NCBI GenBank assembly: GCA_016709545.1
Contig: JADJMO010000008.1
Location: 248,001-312,000, forward strand
Reading direction: 5' to 3'
DNA length: 64,000 bases
Source: Myxococcales bacterium
GTDB lineage: Bacteria; Myxococcota_A; Polyangia; Polyangiales; JADJMO01
Notes under the pieces: model-generated
The model's input: the letters and a program-made list of their open reading frames with translations, nothing else
Databases searched by the model: none
What the model was told of the DNA's origin: nothing
Shown: positions 48,544-57,371 of the stretch, in pieces
Numbering within the stretch: position 1 is the stretch's first letter
Layout of the letters: each line of letters opens with the position of its first letter
Position numbers and translations under genes: made by a program

Positions 48544-49865
48544 CGGCGTCGACGCGCGGCGCGCACGGCGAGCAGCAGCGCGAACACGAGGCCGCTCGAC
48601 CCCGCGGCGCGCCCGAGGTGGCAGCCGCAGCCCTCGTCGGCCGGTGGCGTGGCTGGCGTCACGGGACCGGCGTCGACCGGCCCCGCGTCCGGCGTCGGGA
48701 TGCCGAGCTTGTCGCGCGTGGCGGGCCACTCGCGCGGACACAGCGTGCGGGTCGGCGTGCCGCTCGGGCACTCGAGCTGCGAGAGCTGGGCGAGCTTGTA
48801 GAGCGGCGCGAACGACGCGCCGTCGTCCTTGCTGAGCCCCAGCGTGAACCCGTCCGGAAAGTCGGCGCTGCACGCGTAGAGGCCGGCCGCGGCCCACGTG
48901 AGGCACCGCGCGCCCACCGCGCTCTTCGCGGTGAACACGTGGTCCTTCGTGGAGGCGACCACCACTCCGTCGCTGGGCCCGCCGTACGCGATCTTGCTGC
49001 CGTCGGGGCTCAGCGCGAGGCCGAGCATGCTGCCCTTGCTGGCAGCGACTCGGGTGAACGACGCGCCGCCGTCGGGCGAGAACAGGAGGTGGTCGGTCGT
49101 GCTCCCGGATTTGGGGTCGGCCGAGACGCGCACGTAGATCCGGTCGGGGTCCTTCGGGTCGACGGCGCTGACGAACGCGGCGAGCCCTCCCTCGAGGTCG
49201 ACGGGGCTCCTTCCACGACGCGCCGTGATCGTCGCTCCGGTAGAGCAGGCCGACCCGTCGGCGGGGCCGACCTCGCCGTCGGCGCCCGCGTCGGACGGCA
49301 CGCCTGTGCGGCTGCCGCTCGCGTAGAGGCGCTCCTTGCGGCTCGCGGCGACCTCGATCGTCTCGGCGTTGAAGGTCGGCGGCAGCGCGGCGCCGAGCTG
49401 CTTCCAGGTGGCGCCGCCGTCGACCGACTCGCCGACGACCACCGTGAAGGTCCCTCCGGCGCTGCCGCTCGAGGTGATCGCCACCACGCGCGAGGGGTTG
49501 CTGGGGTCGACGGCGAGATCGATGACGTAGAGCCCCGTGAACGGGGCCGCGTCGCTCGTGAACGTGCACCCGCGGTCGGAGCTCGTGGCGACGCCCGCGC
49601 CGAACAGGCCGGCGAGCAGGCGCCCCTCGGCCGTGACAGCAATGGCAGGATCGAGGGTGCCGCCGTAGCCGATGCTCGTCTCGCACAGCCAGAGCCACCT
49701 GGCGCCGGCGTCGAACGACTGCAGCACGCCGTACGTGGTGCGCATCGTCAGGCGGGTGGGATCGGTGGGCGCGACGACGAGCTGGTTCGCATAGGGAAAC
49801 CGCCCGTTGGCCGCGGCCGTCGCCGGCACGAGGACGAGCGCGAGCGCGGCGATCGCTCGCTTCAA
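48540..49865 (-). CDS. BNR/Ycf48-like beta-propeller with MYXO-CTERM-like tail
   Basis: 441 residues. TTG 49865 is chosen as start: it overlaps the upstream TGA (TTGA) with GGGAGG upstream and gives a signal peptide (KRAIAALALVLVPATAAAN). BNR-type repeats (TTYGVLQSFDAGARWLWLCE, SSDRGCTFTSDAAPFTGLYV, VVGESVDGGATWKQLGAALP, LFSPDGGASFTRVAASKGSM). Between about 49205 and 49250 the frame is wrong: the other frame reads LLYRSDDHGASWKE, another repeat, so two opposite indels are likely. The end EGCGCHLGRAAGSSGLVFAL ... RRRR is a Cys pair + helix + Arg cluster like MYXO-CTERM sorting signals. Confidence 0.88.
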   Translation of the reverse strand: MKRAIAALALVLVPATAAANGRFPYANQLVVAPTDPTRLTMRTTYGVLQSFDAGARWLWLCETSIGYGGTLDPAIAVTAEGRLLAGLFGAGVATSSDRGCTFTSDAAPFTGLYVIDLAVDPSNPSRVVAITSSGSAGGTFTVVVGESVDGGATWKQLGAALPPTFNAETIEVAASRKERLYASGSRTGVPSDAGADGEVGPADGSACSTGATITARRGRSPVDLEGGLAAFVSAVDPKDPDRIYVRVSADPKSGSTTDHLLFSPDGGASFTRVAASKGSMLGLALSPDGSKIAYGGPSDGVVVASTKDHVFTAKSAVGARCLTWAAAGLYACSADFPDGFTLGLSKDDGASFAPLYKLAQLSQLECPSGTPTRTLCPREWPATRDKLGIPTPDAGPVDAGPVTPATPPADEGCGCHLGRAAGSSGLVFALLLAVRAARRRR

Positions 49866-50668
49866 GACCGCGAGCCTCCCTCGATCCGCGGCCCGGCGAC
49901 CAGCAGGTAGGCGCCGAACGGACCCTCGGCGAGGATCTCGACGACGTCGCCGCGCAGTCGCCCGCGGAGGCGCTCGACGGGGCCGGGGTCGTCGTCCGGG
50001 TCGCCGAGATCGGCCACGATCTCCGGGCGTCCGTCGCGCAGCACCGCGAGCGAGGTGGCGCCCGGCTCGTAGAGCGCGCACAGCTCGAGGCCCGCGAACA
50101 CGAGCGACGCCGAGCACCCCGCGGGCGGCGAGTGAAGCGCGGGTCCGGTCACGAACCCCACGTCGCCGTCGGGCGGTAACGACGAGACCACGAACGCGCG
50201 GTCGGCCCTCCGGGTCTCGCGCGCGAGCGCCGGGGCGAACCGCGCGTCCTCGAAGCCCTCGTCGATCTCGGTGTCGCGCTCCTCGGCGAGCAGCGATGGG
50301 TCCTCGACCACGAACGACTCGTCGATGCCCTCTGCGCCGTCGTCCATGGCGCCGTCGTCGAGATCGGAGAGCGACGCGTCACGGGTGTCGGTCTCGTCGG
50401 CCTCGTCGCTGTCGTCGAGGAGCCCTCGCTCGGCGGACGCGAGCAGCTGGTGGGGGACCTCCACGTCGGAGGCCACGTCGTCGAGCGCGCCGGTCGCGGC
50501 GAAGTCGTCGCCGATGGCGGTCCGACCGACGACCTCCCCTCCGAGCGGCGCGTCGTCGAGGCCGTCGTTGGCCTCGGTGTCGCCCGCGAGCGGGCCCACG
50601 TCGACCTCGCCGACGATTTCCTCCTCGACGTGGGCTGCGTGCGTGGGGCGCAGCGACTCTTCACTCAT
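49862..50668 (-). CDS. acidic protein of unknown function
   Basis: 268 residues. ATG 50668 overlaps the PrsW gene end by 8 nt (ATGAGTGA). The first ~150 residues are very acidic and low in complexity (DEADETDTRDASLSDLDDGA, AEERDTEIDEGFED), likely disordered. The C-terminal ~110 residues are folded (ADRAFVVSSLPPDGDVGFVT, LAVLRDGRPEIVADLGDPDD, VEILAEGPFGAYLLVAGPRI). No family recognised. It is translationally coupled to both neighbours. Confidence 0.75.
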   Translation of the reverse strand: MSEESLRPTHAAHVEEEIVGEVDVGPLAGDTEANDGLDDAPLGGEVVGRTAIGDDFAATGALDDVASDVEVPHQLLASAERGLLDDSDEADETDTRDASLSDLDDGAMDDGAEGIDESFVVEDPSLLAEERDTEIDEGFEDARFAPALARETRRADRAFVVSSLPPDGDVGFVTGPALHSPPAGCSASLVFAGLELCALYEPGATSLAVLRDGRPEIVADLGDPDDDPGPVERLRGRLRGDVVEILAEGPFGAYLLVAGPRIEGGSRS

Positions 50669-51779
50669 GGCACCTCAGGATTGCCCCTGGCCCCACGGAG
50701 GTCCACCCGGCGTGCCGGGGTGGCCCGTAAGGCTGCTGCTGCTGGGGTTGCTGCGGCTGCTGTCCGTAGGGTTGCTGCTGTCCGTACGGCTGCGGCTGTC
50801 CGTAGGGTGCCTGCGGGACGAACGGCTGGGTCGGCTGCGCCTGCGGGACGAACGGCTGGGTCGGCTGCGCCTGCGGGTACGGCTGCTGCGGGTACGGCTG
50901 CTGCGGGTAGGGCTGCTGCGGATACGGCTGCTGCGGATACGGTTGCTGTCCGTAGGGCTGCTGCTCGTACCCGGGCGGCGCGTATGGCTGCTGCGGGGGC
51001 TGCTGTGCGTACGGCTGCTGCGCCCCGTAGGGCGCGAACGGCGGCGCCGCGTTCGCGGTCGCGAGCGGTCGCGGCTCGGGCCCGTGGATCGCGTCGTCGA
51101 GCCTGAGCGCGTGGCGCACGAGCCCGTAGAGGATGCCCATGCACACGACGACGATGACGATGACCTCGAGGAGGCCGACCGCCGGCTCGGGCGGGGCGAA
51201 GCCGAAGAAGCCGCCGCTGAACACCGCCCAGTCGTAGGTGCCGTGGATCAGCACCGCGAAGAACAGCCCGAGCGCCACCCACCCGAACGCCGAGCCCTTG
51301 CTCATCTTCCCGCGTCCGACGAAGTACCCCATGATCCCGGAGCAGACCGCGTGGAGCGGCACCGCGGTGAACGCGCGGAGGAGGCCGACGCCCAGGTTGC
51401 CCGCCGAGTAGAGGACGTTCTCGAGCATCGCGAACCCGAGGCTCGCGGCCGCGGTGTACAGGATGCCGTCCATGACCTCGTCGAAGTACGGCTTGCGCCA
51501 GAGGAACAAGAGCACGACGAGCAGCTTGAACGACTCCTCGGTGGTCGCCGCGACGAGGAAGGCGTTCAGGAAGCCGCCTTGCTCGTTCACCAGCGACTTG
51601 CCGAGGACCTCCATCAGCACCATCTCGACGCCGGCCGCGGGGAGGCAGGTCGCGACACCCCAGAAGACCATGTTGCGCACGGCGCCCGGCGGTTCGGGGC
51701 GCTTCTCGTCCCACTTCTTGAACAGCCACAGGAGCAGGAATGCCGGCGCCAGCGCGAGCGCGATGGTCAAGCGGATCAT
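50661..51779 (-). CDS. PrsW-like intramembrane protease with Q/P-repeat tail
   Basis: 372 residues. About seven to eight membrane helices carry the PrsW/CAAX-like motifs: TTEESFKLLVVLLFL (EE), FAMLENVLYSAGN (E), LHAVCSGIMGYFVGRGK (H) and FAVLIHGTYDWAVFS (H). In PrsW these residues form the active site that cuts membrane anti-sigma factors or similar. The cytosolic C-terminal ~120 residues are Q/P/Y-rich repeats (PYPQQ x5, AQPTQPFVPQ x2, PYGQQ). It starts a three-gene unit with the acidic protein and the BNR protein, so those may be substrates or partners (inference). Confidence 0.88.
   Translation of the reverse strand: MIRLTIALALAPAFLLLWLFKKWDEKRPEPPGAVRNMVFWGVATCLPAAGVEMVLMEVLGKSLVNEQGGFLNAFLVAATTEESFKLLVVLLFLWRKPYFDEVMDGILYTAAASLGFAMLENVLYSAGNLGVGLLRAFTAVPLHAVCSGIMGYFVGRGKMSKGSAFGWVALGLFFAVLIHGTYDWAVFSGGFFGFAPPEPAVGLLEVIVIVVVCMGILYGLVRHALRLDDAIHGPEPRPLATANAAPPFAPYGAQQPYAQQPPQQPYAPPGYEQQPYGQQPYPQQPYPQQPYPQQPYPQQPYPQAQPTQPFVPQAQPTQPFVPQAPYGQPQPYGQQQPYGQQPQQPQQQQPYGPPRHAGWTSVGPGAILRCHE
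50811..50945. repeat. tandem repeats encoding the PrsW tail
   Basis: Two direct 30-bp units (50811-50840, 50841-50870) followed by five 15-bp units (50871-50945, CTGCGGGTACGGCTG type, the last ones with 1-2 changes). The periods are multiples of 3, so the reading frame is kept when the number of units changes. Confidence 0.85.
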
Positions 51780-51820
51780 CGCCCAGGTGTATCACCAGCG
51801 GCGCAGAGAGGCGCGAGAGT

Positions 51821-52633
51821 TCAGCGATCGCGGCCGATCCACACGATCCACACGAAACCGAGCACGAAAAGGACGGCCAGCGCCATCGCGGTCCGCGAGA
51901 GGCGGGTACGGGCCGGGGGCGCTCTGCGGGTCAGATAGCGCACCTCGACGAGCTCGCCGCCCACCGACAGGAGCGCGATGACGCACGCCGTGCCGACGGT
52001 GCGCGCGAGGAGCGCCCGCTCCGGGGCGTTGGCCCCGGGAGGGAGGCGCAACAGCTGGTAGACGATGAGGCCCGAGAGCCCCGCCGCGACCCAGAGCGGG
52101 AGCTGCGCGAGGCGCGGGAGCACGTTGCGCGGCGAGAGGCGCGGCGGGGGTTCGTGGTCGACCATGGCCGCGTCGAGCTCGCGCATCGCCACGCGCGCGG
52201 CGTCGTCGCCCGCGCCGATCGTCGGGCCGCCGCCGCCCTCGGATCCCTTGGGCACGGCCACGGCCTGCGGCCGGATCAGCACGATGCCGATGGCCGTCCA
52301 GGCGAGCGCGCCGACCAGCACCTCGACCGGCTCGGCGAGCGTGGTGGGCGAGGTGGGCCCGAGCACCCACGCCGCCGCCGACGGCAGCACGAATCCACCG
52401 AGGACCACCGGCACGAGGTGCCGCGTACCGCGCGAGAGCACGAGGGCCGCGGCGAGGATGCCGCACCCCGCGAGCCCCGCGGCCACCCGCGGAGGCCACG
52501 GGCTCCCGAGGAAGAACCCCGCCGGGCGCACGGTGGTCCACCACGCGACGAAGGCAGCCACCACCATGGGGCCGATGTCGCGCAGGAGCGCGTCGCCCTT
52601 CGCAGCCTGCGTGCGCGTGTCGACCGGAGGCAC
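51821..52633 (-). CDS. membrane protein of unknown function
   Basis: 270 residues from GTG 52633. Seven or so membrane helices (PMVVAAFVAWWTTVRPAGFF, AAGLAGCGILAAALVLSRGT, VVLGGFVLPSAAAWVLGPTS, VLVGALAWTAIGIVLIRPQ; then a cytosolic Gly/Asp/Arg loop; LPLWVAAGLSGLIVYQLLRL, GTACVIALLSVGG, MALAVLFVLGFVWIVWIGRD). Not recognised as a transporter family. It is 41 nt upstream of the PrsW-like gene in the same direction. Confidence 0.75.
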   Translation of the reverse strand: MPPVDTRTQAAKGDALLRDIGPMVVAAFVAWWTTVRPAGFFLGSPWPPRVAAGLAGCGILAAALVLSRGTRHLVPVVLGGFVLPSAAAWVLGPTSPTTLAEPVEVLVGALAWTAIGIVLIRPQAVAVPKGSEGGGGPTIGAGDDAARVAMRELDAAMVDHEPPPRLSPRNVLPRLAQLPLWVAAGLSGLIVYQLLRLPPGANAPERALLARTVGTACVIALLSVGGELVEVRYLTRRAPPARTRLSRTAMALAVLFVLGFVWIVWIGRDR

Positions 52634-52818
52634 GGCGTCGAATCTAGCCGAACCGGGCCCATCGCGTCAGGTCGCTTCCCCGGGCCTTGCCCGTTCGCGC
52701 GCGGGATCGCATGATCGGGCTCTTCACCCAGTCCTTGGTTCGCCCCACGTGCCGCCGCTCCGGCGCTTCGCCCCTGCGCGCGTCACTTCGGGCTCACGGC
52801 TTCGCTTTCGGAGGTCTC

Positions 52819-53532
52819 ATGCGTCGTGTTCTCACCCTGGTCGTCGCCACCCTCGCCGTCGCCTGCAGCTCGAGCACGGTCGAGACCACCGAGTCCGACG
52901 TCGGCAGCGACGCCACCGGCGACGCGGTCACCGACACGCTGGCGACCGACACCCTGGTGACGGACTCGGCCGCCGGTGACTCCACCGCGGCCGATTCGAG
53001 CCCGACCGACTCCACGCCGACCGACTCGATCGTCGTCGGCGACGCGCCCGCCGACTCCTCGGGCAAGTCGTGCGGCGGCATCCTCTCCGACTCGTGTCCG
53101 AGCAAGGGCGAGTTCTGCAAGAAGGCGATCGGCTCGTGCGCGGGGCTCTCCGTGCCGGGCACGTGCACGGCGATGCCGAGCGGGTGTCCCAAGGTCCTCG
53201 ACCCGGTGTGCGGGTGCAACGGCAAGACGTACGACAACCCCTGCTTCGCCGACGCCGCGGGCGTCAACGTGGCGAGCAAGGGGGCGTGCTCGACCACCGG
53301 CAAGACGTGTGGTGGGAAGCTCGGCGGCACCTGCGCGGGGACCGAGTGGTGCGACTACCCGGACGGCGCGCTGTGCGGCGCTTTCGACTCGCCTGGCGTC
53401 TGCAAGCCGCGCCCGGACCTCTGCCCCGGCGTCGTCTCGCCGGTCTGCGGCTGCGACGGAAAGGTCTACAACAACGCCTGTGAGGCCAGCAAGGCCGGCT
53501 TCGACGAGCGCAACGCCGGCAAGTGCCCCTGA
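52819..53532 (+). CDS. lipoprotein with two Kazal-type inhibitor domains
   Basis: 237 residues. ATG 52819 with GGAGG at good spacing; lipobox LAVACSSS; a long Thr/Asp/Ser linker (SDATGDAVTDTLATDTLVTD). Two Kazal-type modules follow: CPKVLDPVCGCNGKTYDNPC and CPGVVSPVCGCDGKVYNNAC, each followed by a Gly-Ala-Cys or Gly-Lys-Cys end. Each also has an upstream Cys-rich part (SCGGILSDSCPSKGEFCKKA; TCGGKLGGTCAGTEWCDYP). Kazal domains inhibit serine proteases; here they would sit on the cell surface, perhaps protecting a predatory cell from its own or foreign proteases (inference). Confidence 0.92.
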   Translation: MRRVLTLVVATLAVACSSSTVETTESDVGSDATGDAVTDTLATDTLVTDSAAGDSTAADSSPTDSTPTDSIVVGDAPADSSGKSCGGILSDSCPSKGEFCKKAIGSCAGLSVPGTCTAMPSGCPKVLDPVCGCNGKTYDNPCFADAAGVNVASKGACSTTGKTCGGKLGGTCAGTEWCDYPDGALCGAFDSPGVCKPRPDLCPGVVSPVCGCDGKVYNNACEASKAGFDERNAGKCP

Positions 53533-53535
53533 CCG

Positions 53536-53742
53536 CTACAGGAGCCCGGAGCGCTTGGCGAACATCTCGGTCGCCGTCTTGGCGGCGCCGAGCGACGAGC
53601 CGATCCCCGTCGCGACCGCGTTGACGGTGCCGTCCTTGAACACGTGCCAGTTCCAGCGTCCGTCGCCCTTGGGCTCGACCTTCAGCAAGAACGGCCCCGC
53701 CTTGCAGCTCCACAGATCCTTCGGGGCCTTGCTCCAGTCCAT
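53536..53742 (-). CDS. small hypothetical protein
   Basis: 68 residues: MDWSKAPKDLWSCKAGPFLL, VFKDGTVNAVATGIGSSLGA, ATEMFAKRSGLL. No signal peptide. Trp-rich N-terminal part resembles small beta-hairpin domains. Placed between convergent Kazal and ttcA genes; conserved status unknown. Confidence 0.5.
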   Translation of the reverse strand: MDWSKAPKDLWSCKAGPFLLKVEPKGDGRWNWHVFKDGTVNAVATGIGSSLGAAKTATEMFAKRSGLL

Positions 53743-53763
53743 CGCGCGAGCCTAGCGGACGCG

Positions 53764-54636
53764 TCAGGACCGGACGAGGCTCGTGGGCTCGATCGTGGCG
53801 CTCGCGACTTCTTCCGCCGGCGCGTCGCCGACCACCGGCAGCCCGAGCTTGCGCCACAGGCCGGCGTCGAGCAGGTGGCTGCCGCGCACGTTGCGCAGAG
53901 CCGCGAGCATGCTCTGCTTGGTGCCCGCGTTCTTGCGCTCGAGCTCGTCGAGCAGCGCCTGCATCTGCTTGCGCTGCAGGTTCTCCTGCGAGCCGCAGAG
54001 GTCGCACGGCAGGATCGGGAACCGCTCGAGCTCCGCGTACCGCGCGATGTTCGACTCGGCGGCGAACACCAGCGGGCGGATCACGATGTTGCGCCCGTCG
54101 TCGCTGCGCAGCTTGGGCGGCATCGCCTTGAGCTGCCCCGCGAACACGAGGTTGAGCATGAGGGTGGCCAGCACGTCGTCGCGGTGGTGGCCGAGCGCGA
54201 TCTTGGTGCAGCCGAGCTCCTGCGCGAGCGAGTAGAGGATCCCGCGCCGCAACCGCGAGCACAGGGAGCAATAGGTCTTGCCCTCGGGGACCTTCTCCTT
54301 GACGACGCTGTAGGTGTCCTCGTGCACGATGCGGAAGTCGTAGCCCTGCGCCTCGAGCCAGCCGCGCAGGCGCTCCACCGGGTAGCCCGGGTGGCCCTGG
54401 TCGAGGTTGACCGCCACGAGGTCGAACGAGATCGGCGCCGTCTTCTGCATGCGGCGGAGCAGGTGCAGCATGGTGTAGCTGTCCTTGCCGCCGCTGATGG
54501 CGACCATCACCTTGTCGCCCTCCTCGATCATCGAGAAGTCGCGCACCGCCTGGGCCATGTCGCGGGTGAGCCGGCGCTCGAGGTGCGCGTGCTCCTCGGC
54601 CTCGGAGCTGGGCTGGAACGGCGTACGGGCGGTCAC
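53764..54636 (-). CDS. ttcA: tRNA 2-thiocytidine synthetase TtcA
   Basis: 290 residues from GTG 54636. PP-loop ATP pyrophosphatase: VMVAISGGKDSYTMLHLLRR (SGGxDS), the first Cys pair in CSLCSRLRRGILYSLAQELG, HHRDDVLATLMLNL, and the second Cys pair in ILPCDLCGSQENLQRKQMQA. These cysteines bind the 4Fe-4S cluster used for thiolating C32 of some tRNAs. Length and motif order match the family. Stands alone, convergent with a small hypothetical gene. Confidence 0.93.
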   Translation of the reverse strand: MTARTPFQPSSEAEEHAHLERRLTRDMAQAVRDFSMIEEGDKVMVAISGGKDSYTMLHLLRRMQKTAPISFDLVAVNLDQGHPGYPVERLRGWLEAQGYDFRIVHEDTYSVVKEKVPEGKTYCSLCSRLRRGILYSLAQELGCTKIALGHHRDDVLATLMLNLVFAGQLKAMPPKLRSDDGRNIVIRPLVFAAESNIARYAELERFPILPCDLCGSQENLQRKQMQALLDELERKNAGTKQSMLAALRNVRGSHLLDAGLWRKLGLPVVGDAPAEEVASATIEPTSLVRS

Positions 54637-54720
54637 GGCGCGGGGTGTAGCACGCGGCAGCGGGCGGGCGAGGCGCCGAGCCCGGCGCCACTCGCCCGGC
54701 TGCCGAGTGGCCCCGAGCGT

Positions 54721-55107
54721 TCAGGTCGCCCCTCGAGAGTCCGGCTCGACTTCCTGGGCGCCGTTCCGGGTGACGCCCCCCTTGGCGAGCACGAGGAAGA
54801 GGCAATCCTCGAGCGCAAGACCGTCGTGCGTCTCGCCCCGCGGCACGAACGCGTACTGCCCCGGCGCGAGGGTCACGTCCGCTTCGACCTTGCCGTCCAG
54901 GCTCTTCCTGTTCTCGATGCGAAGGGTGCCCGAGAGCATGTAGGTCTCCTCGCCAGCTGGGTGATGGTGCAGCGGCGCTCGGGCGCCTCTGACCATTCGA
55001 ATCAAGAACGTCATGCCTCCCTCCTCGTGGAGGCGAAGGAGCCGGAGCTCCACGCCCGGGGCGATCGGACGGAAAGGGGAGGCTTCCTCGGCTGCGACTT
55101 GGTTCAT
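54721..55107 (-). CDS. cupin domain protein
   Basis: 128 residues, no signal peptide. Cupin motif 1 HHHPAGEETYMLSGTLRIE and motif 2 PGQYAFVPRGETHDGLALED are complete, so a metal-binding beta barrel is expected. Small cupins of this size are often ChrR-like sensors or dioxygenase-like enzymes. It is divergent from the LysR gene (69-nt gap), which probably controls it, and that regulator is now split by an insertion sequence. Confidence 0.85.
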   Translation of the reverse strand: MNQVAAEEASPFRPIAPGVELRLLRLHEEGGMTFLIRMVRGARAPLHHHPAGEETYMLSGTLRIENRKSLDGKVEADVTLAPGQYAFVPRGETHDGLALEDCLFLVLAKGGVTRNGAQEVEPDSRGAT

Positions 55108-55143
55108 GCGAGGACGATGCGCTCTGCCGCTTCATGTGGCCAC

Positions 55144-55156
55144 TGCATGTTTCGCA
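55144..55156. promoter_or_regulatory. candidate LysR-type operator (T-N11-A)
   Basis: TGCATGTTTCGCA, inside TGCATGTTTCGCATGGTTAC between the divergent cupin and LysR genes, fits the T-N11-A LysR motif and contains a GCATG direct repeat. Position is right for a shared regulatory site; sequence evidence is weak. Confidence 0.3.
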
Positions 55157-55960
55157 TGGTTACATGGTCATTGCTCATGTCCTCCACGCTCGAGGTCCGC
55201 CATCTCCGGCTCGTGCGTGCGATCGCAGAAGAGGGCGGCCCCACGCGCGCAGCCGCTCGGCTGCACCTGTCGCAATCGGCCGTGAGCCATCAGCTCGCGG
55301 AGCTGGAGGCTCGCCTGGGGGTCGCGCTGTTCAGACGGGTGCGACGGCGGCTCGAGCTCACACCGGCCGGCGCCAAGTTGCTGGACACCGCGCGCAGCTT
55401 GCTCGGCGAGCTCTCCCGCGTCGAGCGAGAGATTCATCGTGCCGGTGAGCGGCCGCGCGAACCACTGTGCCTCGCCGTGGAGGGCTTCACGAGCTACCCG
55501 TTCTTTCCGAAGCTCGTCGGCACGCTCGCGCGCGAGAGCCCACTCGTCGAGCTGCGCATTGCATTCGAGGCCACGCGCGAGCCGTTGGCGGCGCTCCTCC
55601 GCGGCACGCTCGATCTCGCCATCGTGAGCAGCCCGGTGCGCGACGCCGGTCTCGTGTCGGTCCCACTGTTGCACGACGAGTGGACGGTCGTCTCGGCGCC
55701 GAGTCACCACCTCGCCAAGCGGTCCTACGTCAGCGCGGTCGAGCTAGGGCGTGAGCTGTTGTTTGTACCCGATGCGCCGCGGAGCGACGTCGAGCGCCTG
55801 CGTGAACGTATCGCGGCCGAACGCGCGACGATGCCGCGTGTGCACCTGTGGTGTCCCGTAATTCTGGCGGGTAGCGATCCCGAAATTCTGGCGGGTAGTG
55901 TCCCGCCAGCTGCTTTTCCGGGCCTCCGGTTGCTGGTGGGCTCTCTTCGGAGGCCCGACT

Positions 55961-57371
55961 GTGATCGACGTCATGACCCGTCTCAAAGTCCATCACCTGG
56001 CCGGCGCCGGGACCCCCAGACCGCGATTGCGACCACCTGCGGCATCGGGCTGCGCTCCGTCGAGCGCATCGTGGCCGAGCCCGAGCCCACCATCGCCGAG
56101 GTCGCCGCTGGCATGCGGCTCGACGCGCCACGGCGCGGACGGCCTCCCAAGGCGGACGATGCGATACTGGCGCGCGTGCAGAAGCTGCTCGAGGACGAGC
56201 CGAGCATCATGGCGACCGAGGTTCTTCGGCGGGCCCGAGGTTGGGGTACGCCGGCGGACGCAGCGCGATGGCGAAGCTCGTCAAGCGCCTGCGACCTTCT
56301 CCCGTCGCCGAGCCTGTGATCTGCTTCGATGGCCTGCCCGGCGAGTACGCGCAGTTCGACTTCGGCGAGGTGCTGGTCACCTACGAGGATGGCACCGCCG
56401 ACCGGATCGTGTTCTTCGCTGGGCGCCTCAAGTACTCGCGCTTCATGCACGTGCGCGTGACCAAAGACCAGCGAGCAGAGTCGGTCGTGCGTGGCCTGCT
56501 CGATTGCCTTCATGCCTTCGGTGGCTGTCCGAAGGGTGGGTGTTCGACAACCCACGGACGATTCGCGTCTCGCCTATCGGTGTGAAGCCCATCAAGCTCC
56601 ACCGATACCTGCGCGACCTGGTCGCTGAGATGCGCGTCATCCCGACGTTCTGCGCGCCTCGCTCCGGCAATCAGAAGGGCAGCGTCGAGCGGCTGGTGGG
56701 CTTCGCGAAGCACAGCTTCTTCTTGGCCCGCACGTTCCGTGATCGCGCCGACCTCGAGGCACAGCTCGCCGACTGGCTGCACGACGTCAACCATGTGCGA
56801 GCGTCCGACGCCACGGGGCGCATCCCGGCCAGGCCCTCGTCGACGAGGCGCGCTGGCTCGCCGAGCGACCCCTCGTCGCGACCGCAGACGAGTGGGTTCT
56901 TCACGAGCCTGCCGTCGTCACGCCGATGGGCACCGTCCGCTTCGCCGGGACTTCGTACTTCGCGTCGGCGCGACTCCTCGGCGCCCCAGCCACGATACTG
57001 GTACGGGCGCGCACTATCGAGGTCACCGTCGGCAGCAAGGACGCCAGCGTCTATGCCCGCGCCGATCACACCGGCGAAGTCCGCCGACTGCCCCATCACC
57101 GGCAGGAGGTTCTCGCAGTCGTACACGGCCACCGGAAGATCGCCACGTTTCGACGGCAGTGCCTCCTCGAGCTGGGTCCCCCCGCCTGGGACTTCCTTGG
57201 CGTGCTTGTCCACCGTTGTCCCGCCGGTAGCTGGGAGGAGCCGTGCTCGGATCTCTTCGACCTCCTCGCGGTTCATGGCGACGACGCGCTCCGCGACGCG
57301 TTCGCGAAGTGCGTCGAGGGCAAAGTGTTCCCGTCGACGACGTGCGGCGTGTGCTCGGGGAGGCGGCGTGA
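55961..57371 (+). CDS. istA: IS21 transposase IstA (several frameshifts)
   Basis: The IstA product is spread over frames: VIDVMTRLKVHHLAGAG; TAIATTCGIGLRSVERIVAE (HTH); LDAPRRGRPPKADDAILARV; LPGEYAQFDFGEVLVTYEDG (rve core, first Asp); RYLRDLVAEMRVIPTFCAPR and SGNQKGSVERLVGFAKHSFF (second acidic residue region, Glu in GSVER); ARWLAERPLVATADEWVLHE; RRQCLLELGPPAWDFLGVLV. Breaks lie near 56015, 56240, 56535, 56830 and 57330. GTG 55961 or ATG 55973 starts it; its TGA overlaps the istB ATG. The number of breaks is like that in other genes here. Confidence 0.85.
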
